From positions 1 to 52,952 of the forward strand of contig CAINCU010000023.1 in NCBI GenBank assembly GCA_903847155.1: 52,952 bases of DNA, read 5' to 3'. Made by a program: the position numbers and the translations under genes. The number at the start of each line of letters is the position of its first letter. Positions within the stretch are counted from its first letter, which is position 1. The DNA is from an uncultured Gallionellaceae bacterium (GTDB lineage Bacteria > Pseudomonadota > Gammaproteobacteria > Burkholderiales > Gallionellaceae). Below, one piece after another: positions 49,434 through 52,952 of this stretch. The notes under the pieces were generated by a model. That model was given only the letters and a program-made list of their open reading frames with translations. It did no database searches and was not told where the DNA came from.

Positions 49434-49829
49434 TCAGAGAGCCGATTGCGGCACGTAGTATTTGACTGACTTGCGCGAGCCGGACTTTCTCTTGTGGATT
49501 ACCACGCCTTTGATCTCATCCAGACCTGGGATGGCAATATCAGGATAAGCTGGGTTGAGCGCATGCAGCAGCCAGCCGCCTTGGTCATCGCGCTTGAGCT
49601 GGCGGAAGATGGATTCCTCGTTCGCCGTACCGATCACAAACGCGCCATCCGCTGCATCTGCACCCATCTCGATGACCAGTATCTCGCCCTCGATGAACTC
49701 CGGCACCATGCTGTCGCCCAGCACCATCAGCGCGACCATCTCGTTGCCGGAACAGCTGTTGCCGGTTGTGTCGTCTTGCTGTGTGGTGGCGGAGACGACG
49801 GGGATGTTGATTGGTTTGCGGGTAGGCAT
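49434..49829 (-). CDS. S24 peptidase-like protein without DNA-binding domain
   Basis: The 131-residue product has the LexA/UmuD-type S24 fold. The nucleophile motif is VLGDSMVPEFIEGEILVIE, and the general-base lysine is in FRQLKRDDQG. The N-terminal 35 residues lack a helix-turn-helix and a clear Ala-Gly or Cys-Gly cleavage site. It could be UmuD-like or a stand-alone signal-peptidase-like regulator; no umuC is adjacent. Start taken at ATG 49829; an in-frame TTG at 49871 is possible. Confidence 0.75.
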   Translation of the reverse strand: MPTRKPINIPVVSATTQQDDTTGNSCSGNEMVALMVLGDSMVPEFIEGEILVIEMGADAADGAFVIGTANEESIFRQLKRDDQGGWLLHALNPAYPDIAIPGLDEIKGVVIHKRKSGSRKSVKYYVPQSAL

Positions 49830-49951
49830 GAGAAGAGGTTCCGAGTTAAAGGGGCGAGATGATAGCGCCAAATCGATAGCGGATAAACTGGCTCACGCCA
49901 CTAGTCCGGTAGGGTGCGCTTGCGCACCCTACAACTTTTATGCGAGCAGTT

Positions 49952-50296
49952 TCAAGCCGCCTTGAGCATGAAGTCCACGTGGATGGCATCGTAGGGAAAG
50001 ACGATCATTCCATCGTCTGTTTTTGACAGCAGTCCGGCGTTAAGCAATGCGGTCACATCGCCGTGCACGGCTTTGACATCACGCTCCACGCGCCGCGCCG
50101 CCTCGCGGATGGACATGGCTCCCGCGCCTGTCATCGCGTTCAGCAGTTCCCAGCGTTTGCCGGACAACACCTTGAACAGCAGCTCGGGTGATTCAAAGCT
50201 GATACGCGGCGCTGAAGATTTTCCGCTCTTCCATGTCTGAGCGAAATCGCCCAGCGTTTCGGCCAATGGCCGGATATCAATCGTTACTGTTTTCAT
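49952..50296 (-). CDS. TumA-like/HVO_A0114-type antitoxin regulator
   Basis: A 114-residue protein with a winged-helix DNA-binding domain in its C-terminal half: LLFKVLSGKRWELLNAMTGA, then SIREAARRVERDVKAVHGDV and LLNAGLLSKTDDG. This matches the HVO_A0114 group of regulators that pair with TumE-type toxins. It follows the toxin gene and overlaps its end by 20 bp. It should neutralise the toxin and repress the operon. Confidence 0.82.
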   Translation of the reverse strand: MKTVTIDIRPLAETLGDFAQTWKSGKSSAPRISFESPELLFKVLSGKRWELLNAMTGAGAMSIREAARRVERDVKAVHGDVTALLNAGLLSKTDDGMIVFPYDAIHVDFMLKAA

Positions 50297-50573
50297 CGCG
50301 CCACCTCTTCACATCCTCGAAAAAATCCGCCACTAACCGGTCAACCGAAACAAAGCGGTATTTCATTTCTTTGCCGCTCACATGCCTGTGGTCGCCCTTG
50401 CCCGCCTCGTTGTCATAACGCAGTACACATTCCCCCGCGACCACAAATGCCAGCCGATATTTGTAACAGTGTTCGCTGCCGGAAAGCGGCTCGGACACCT
50501 CCCACAGCACCAGTTCCGCAAACGCCTGTTCCATGACAGGAACTCGGCGGTTAAATAATTCACGGGCTTTCAT
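50277..50573 (-). CDS. TumE family toxin
   Basis: The 98-residue product matches the TumE (DUF6516) toxin family, with LVLWEVSEPLSGSEHCYKYR, VLRYDNEAGKGDHRH and a YRFVSVDRLVADFFEDVKRW C-terminus. The toxic activity of the family is not well defined. It comes first in the operon, with the antitoxin second, the reverse of many type II pairs but usual for this one. ATG 50573 is chosen; an upstream in-frame TTG at 50624 exists. Confidence 0.82.
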   Translation of the reverse strand: MKARELFNRRVPVMEQAFAELVLWEVSEPLSGSEHCYKYRLAFVVAGECVLRYDNEAGKGDHRHVSGKEMKYRFVSVDRLVADFFEDVKRWRDENSND

Positions 50574-50659
50574 GTTGGAGACAATAACAACAGCCTTGTG
50601 TGTTGTCAAACGATCCAACACCAAAAAACGGGGATAGCACCGTTGCCAATCTGTTTAAC

Positions 50660-50800
50660 CCATTAGGCCGTCATTCTGGCGCAAGCCGGAATCCAGTTGA
50701 TAAACAAATTCCCACGTAAGTGGAACAACACCTAATTTTTTGTCTGCTTCGCAGTATGATTTTTTCGCTGGATTCCGGCCTGCGCCGGAATGACGGTAAT
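50660..50800. repeat. Family C palindromic element, copy 1
   Basis: CCCATTAGGCCGTCATTC opens the element, GCGCAAGCCGGAATCCAG follows, and it closes with CTGGATTCCGGCCTGCGCC and GGAATGAC (to 50794). The outer arms pair over about 26 bp around a loop of about 70 nt. Confidence 0.8.
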
Positions 50801-50820
50801 TTGCTAATGACTATCTGGGT

Positions 50821-51522
50821 TTATGGCGACTTTGCCAGGCCGATGTTCAGCGCGATCTCGCCCACTCCTTCAATCATCCCTTCAATGCGGTCACCCGCGA
50901 TCACGGGGCCGACGCCTTCCGGCGTGCCGGTAAAGATCAAATCGCCGGGCTGCAGGTGGTAGAAGCGGGAGAGGTGGGCAATGATGGCCGGGACAGGATG
51001 GATCATCAGGCCGATGTTGGAAGATTGTCTGATATCGCCGTTCACCTTCAGTTCTATCTTTGCTTTGCCCGGATGGCCGATGTCCGAAGCGGGCGCTAGC
51101 GTTGAGACCACTGCCGCATTCTCGAAGTCCTTGGCCAGGTCCCATGGCAGCTGTTTGTCGCGCAACTGCTTTTGCAAGTCGCGGCGGGTCATGTCGAGCC
51201 CGCACGCATAGCCGAAAACATGCGCCAGCGCTTTCCCCTCGGGAATTTGGAAACCGGCCTTGCCGATAGCCACCACCAGTTCCATCTCGTGATGATAATT
51301 GGCGGTACCCGGCGGATAGGCAACGGTGGCGCCCGATGAAACATAATGGGCCGAAGATTTTGTGAAGTAGAAAGGCGTCTCCCGATCCACTTCATTCCCC
51401 AACTCTCTGGCATGCGCTTCGTAATTGCGGCCGACGCAGAAGATGCGCCGTATCGGGAAATGTTCATCGCTGCCTCGGATCGGCACGGATGGAACTGCGG
51501 GCGGGGTAAACAGGTATTTCAT
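50821..51522 (-). CDS. Fumarylacetoacetate hydrolase family protein
   Basis: A 233-residue enzyme of the FAH fold (about 25-228): IFCVGRNYEAHARELGNE, then the metal ligands in HHEMELVVAIGK and GLDMTRRDLQ. PGDLIFTGTPEGVGPVIAGD follows near the C-terminus. Members cleave or decarboxylate acylpyruvates, oxaloacetate or related dioxo acids with Mg2+. The exact substrate cannot be told from sequence. It lies between the two family C repeats and stands alone. Confidence 0.92.
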   Translation of the reverse strand: MKYLFTPPAVPSVPIRGSDEHFPIRRIFCVGRNYEAHARELGNEVDRETPFYFTKSSAHYVSSGATVAYPPGTANYHHEMELVVAIGKAGFQIPEGKALAHVFGYACGLDMTRRDLQKQLRDKQLPWDLAKDFENAAVVSTLAPASDIGHPGKAKIELKVNGDIRQSSNIGLMIHPVPAIIAHLSRFYHLQPGDLIFTGTPEGVGPVIAGDRIEGMIEGVGEIALNIGLAKSP

Positions 51523-51665
51523 CGTGATGAATTTGCAGGAAATGATGAGGGGTAAATTCTAATCTGAAACGGCTAGAAGGTATGGAGTCGGGGACTGGGT
51601 TAGAATTCGCAGGTTTCCCCGTCATTATCTGCAGACCCACTTTGTCTCTCGCTTCTCATTCCCCG

Positions 51666-52715
51666 ATGCGCATCTCCCACCTCCGCCAACGCCTGCACGA
51701 GCTTGGTGCCAAGCCGTGCCACGAAGATCGTATGCTGCGCGGCTGGAGCCAGGTGAGTTCTTACGATAGAGCCCACAGCCCCGCTGAGACTTTCTTTCCG
51801 CTTGCGCTGCGCAACGAGTTGCCCGCCATTGAGGCGGAGTTGCATGGGCTGGCGCGCCTGCACGGTGAGTATCCCGCCGATGACGAGGTGGCGCGGTTGC
51901 TGGTGGAACTGGCCGATGGACAGATGGTGGAGAGCGTGCTGCTGCCGCGTGGCGGTCTGTGCGTTTCAACGCAGGTGGGTTGTGCTGTGGGGTGTGTATT
52001 CTGCATGAGCGGCCGCGACGGCTTGCAGCGCCAGCTTGGCAGCGCCGAGATCGTGGCGCAGGTGGTGCTCGCCCGCCACCGCCGCGCGGTGAGCAAGGTG
52101 GTGTTCATGGGCATGGGCGAACCGGCGCACAATCTCGATAATGTGCTGGAAGCGATTGAGTTGCTGGGCACGCAGGGCAATATCGGGCACAAGAATCTGG
52201 TGTTTTCCACTGTCGGCGATCTGCGCGTGTTCGAGCGTCTGCCGCAGGAAAAAGTTAAACCGGCGCTCGCTCTTTCACTGCACACCACCGATGCGACACT
52301 GCGCACCAAGTTGCTGCCGCATGCGCCGCAGATCGCTATCGAGGAATTGGTGGAGCGCGGCGAAATGTATGCGCGCGCCACCGGGTATCCGGTGCAATAT
52401 CAATGGACGTTGATCGAGGGCGTGAACGACAGCGATGCCGAACTTACACGGATAGTCCAACTCCTCTCCGGCAAATACGCCATCATGAACTTCATCCCCT
52501 TCAACGAAGTGGACGGACTCGCCTATCGCCGCCCTTCAGCCGAACGGATTGCGGCGATGGTGCGAACCCTGAAGCAGCATGGCATCCTCGCCAGAGTGCG
52601 TGATTCGGCAGGACAGGAAGTCGAAGGCGCTTGCGGACAGTTAAGGGCGCGGGTGGTGAAGGCAAAAAGCCCATTAGGCCGTCATTCCGGCGAAGGCCGG
52701 AATCCAGATAGTTAA
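51666..52715 (+). CDS. RlmN/Cfr-type radical SAM RNA methyltransferase
   Basis: A 349-residue radical SAM enzyme of the RlmN/Cfr family, which methylates adenine C2 or C8 in RNA. The cluster motif is CAVGCVFC (C-x3-C-x2-C), followed by FMGMGEPAHN and LSLHTTD. The methyl-carrying cysteine is in EVEGACGQL near the C-terminus. It is shorter and less RlmN-like at the N-terminus than E. coli RlmN, so it may be a paralogue. ATG at 51666 is chosen; an in-frame upstream start at 51582 is not family-like. The last residues, RHSGEGRNPDS, are encoded by the family C repeat. Confidence 0.87.
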   Translation: MRISHLRQRLHELGAKPCHEDRMLRGWSQVSSYDRAHSPAETFFPLALRNELPAIEAELHGLARLHGEYPADDEVARLLVELADGQMVESVLLPRGGLCVSTQVGCAVGCVFCMSGRDGLQRQLGSAEIVAQVVLARHRRAVSKVVFMGMGEPAHNLDNVLEAIELLGTQGNIGHKNLVFSTVGDLRVFERLPQEKVKPALALSLHTTDATLRTKLLPHAPQIAIEELVERGEMYARATGYPVQYQWTLIEGVNDSDAELTRIVQLLSGKYAIMNFIPFNEVDGLAYRRPSAERIAAMVRTLKQHGILARVRDSAGQEVEGACGQLRARVVKAKSPLGRHSGEGRNPDS

Positions 52716-52806
52716 CAAATCCCCACGCGAATGGGACAACACCGAGTTTGTCCGCTTCGCGGAATCATTTTCATGACTGGATTCCGGCCTTCGCCGGAAT
52801 GACGGA
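52671..52806. repeat. Family C palindromic element, copy 2
   Basis: It shares CCCATTAGGCCGTCATTC with copy 1, then CGGCGAAGGCCGGAATCCAG, and closes CTGGATTCCGGCCTTCGCC with GGAATGAC (to 52803). It overlaps the last 15 codons of the RlmN-type gene and supplies its stop codon. Confidence 0.85.
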
Positions 52807-52835
52807 ATTAAAATTTTGGTTCATCAGACTTTCCC

Positions 52836-52952
52836 ATGGGTAACCTGAGCCGGATACAGATCAAGCCCGCCGCAGTGGAAATAGATGGCGATCTTGAAGT
52901 GGTCACGGTTCCTGAATCCACAGGCACGTTTTTGTACAGTTGCAATCTTTGA
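52836..52952 (+). CDS. Short ORF at the window end
   Basis: A 38-residue frame with ATG at 52836 and TGA at the last three bases. It has no clear ribosome site and no known match. Its codons look coding-like ([19 protein letters not shown]), but the evidence is slight. Confidence 0.25.
   Translation: MGNLSRIQIKPAAVEIDGDLEVVTVPESTGTFLYSCNL

Noticed and set aside
1-52952. tRNA or rRNA genes
   Set aside because: No cloverleaf-like sequence or rRNA segment was recognised by eye; a covariance-model search would be needed to exclude them fully.

Overview
The window looks like a chromosomal segment of a Gram-negative betaproteobacterium. Gene content (lipid-anchored and outer-membrane type proteins, LplT, Alr, UbiU/UbiV/UbiT, DUF2239, BCAM0308-type and DUF6701 proteins, very many c-di-GMP enzymes) fits the Gallionellaceae/Nitrosomonadales area, but that placement is inferred from gene families and was not tested. 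Most genes are GC-rich with similar codon use; the TIR/TPR gene at 44.8-46.7 kb is clearly more AT-rich than its surroundings.

Layout. 0-1.4 kb: a small alanine-rich ORF, a DUF2442 gene with a broken DUF4160 partner, and the first copies of a dispersed repeat. 1.4-6.4 kb: alr divergent from lplT, a small lipoprotein, a GIY-YIG-like protein and an ABC-2 type exporter pair. 6.6-10.9 kb: a cyclic-nucleotide-binding/EAL protein, a patatin-like lipoprotein, a small membrane protein, and a YkgJ-type cysteine-cluster protein coupled to a four-repeat membrane protein. 11.3-17.6 kb (minus strand): a DgcZ-like zinc-binding diguanylate cyclase, a nitrate/taurine-type ABC importer without a binding protein, and a Cache-PAS-GGDEF cyclase. 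17.9-20.3 kb (minus): ubiU-ubiV-ubiT, the oxygen-independent ubiquinone hydroxylation genes, followed upstream by a cyclase that joins a Rossmann NAD-binding domain, a FixL-like PAS and GGDEF. 22-26.5 kb: DUF2239, L,D-transpeptidase, zinc-ribbon and kinase-like genes. 26.9-31.8 kb: a 1264-residue DUF6701 (MshQ-like) surface protein and a metallophosphoesterase. 31.9-36.2 kb: a ClpX-like ATPase without zinc finger, then DUF47-PiT phosphate uptake and an LRR-protein kinase. 36.4-38.8 kb: two flavin/iron-sulfur reductases.

The right end (39-53 kb) is accessory in character: an orphan HicB-like gene, MATE exporter, a radical SAM gene whose 3' end is present three times around a VbhA/Fic toxin module and a GST gene, an XRE regulator with a clear operator, a TIR-TPR protein flanked by inverted copies of a short motif, a ferredoxin, an S24 peptidase, a TumE/TumA toxin-antitoxin pair, a FAH-family hydrolase and an RlmN-type methyltransferase whose C-terminus runs into a repeat.

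At least four repeat families are scattered between genes: (A) a BIME/REP-like family with core CGCCTATTGACGGGC, at least ten copies; (B) a 186-187 bp MITE-like element with ATTCCATTTC terminal inverted repeats, two near-identical copies and one possible remnant; (C) a palindromic GTCATTCCGGC element, two copies; (D) one TTCGACAAGCTC palindrome. A further short motif, GGGTCAGCATCGAAAT, marks the borders of the accessory cassettes at 44.7-48.3 kb.

Together the window shows dense c-di-GMP signalling (three cyclases and one EAL protein in 15 kb), adaptation to changing oxygen (ubiUVT beside a possible haem/NAD sensing cyclase), and a patchwork of defence or toxin-antitoxin modules bounded by repeats.
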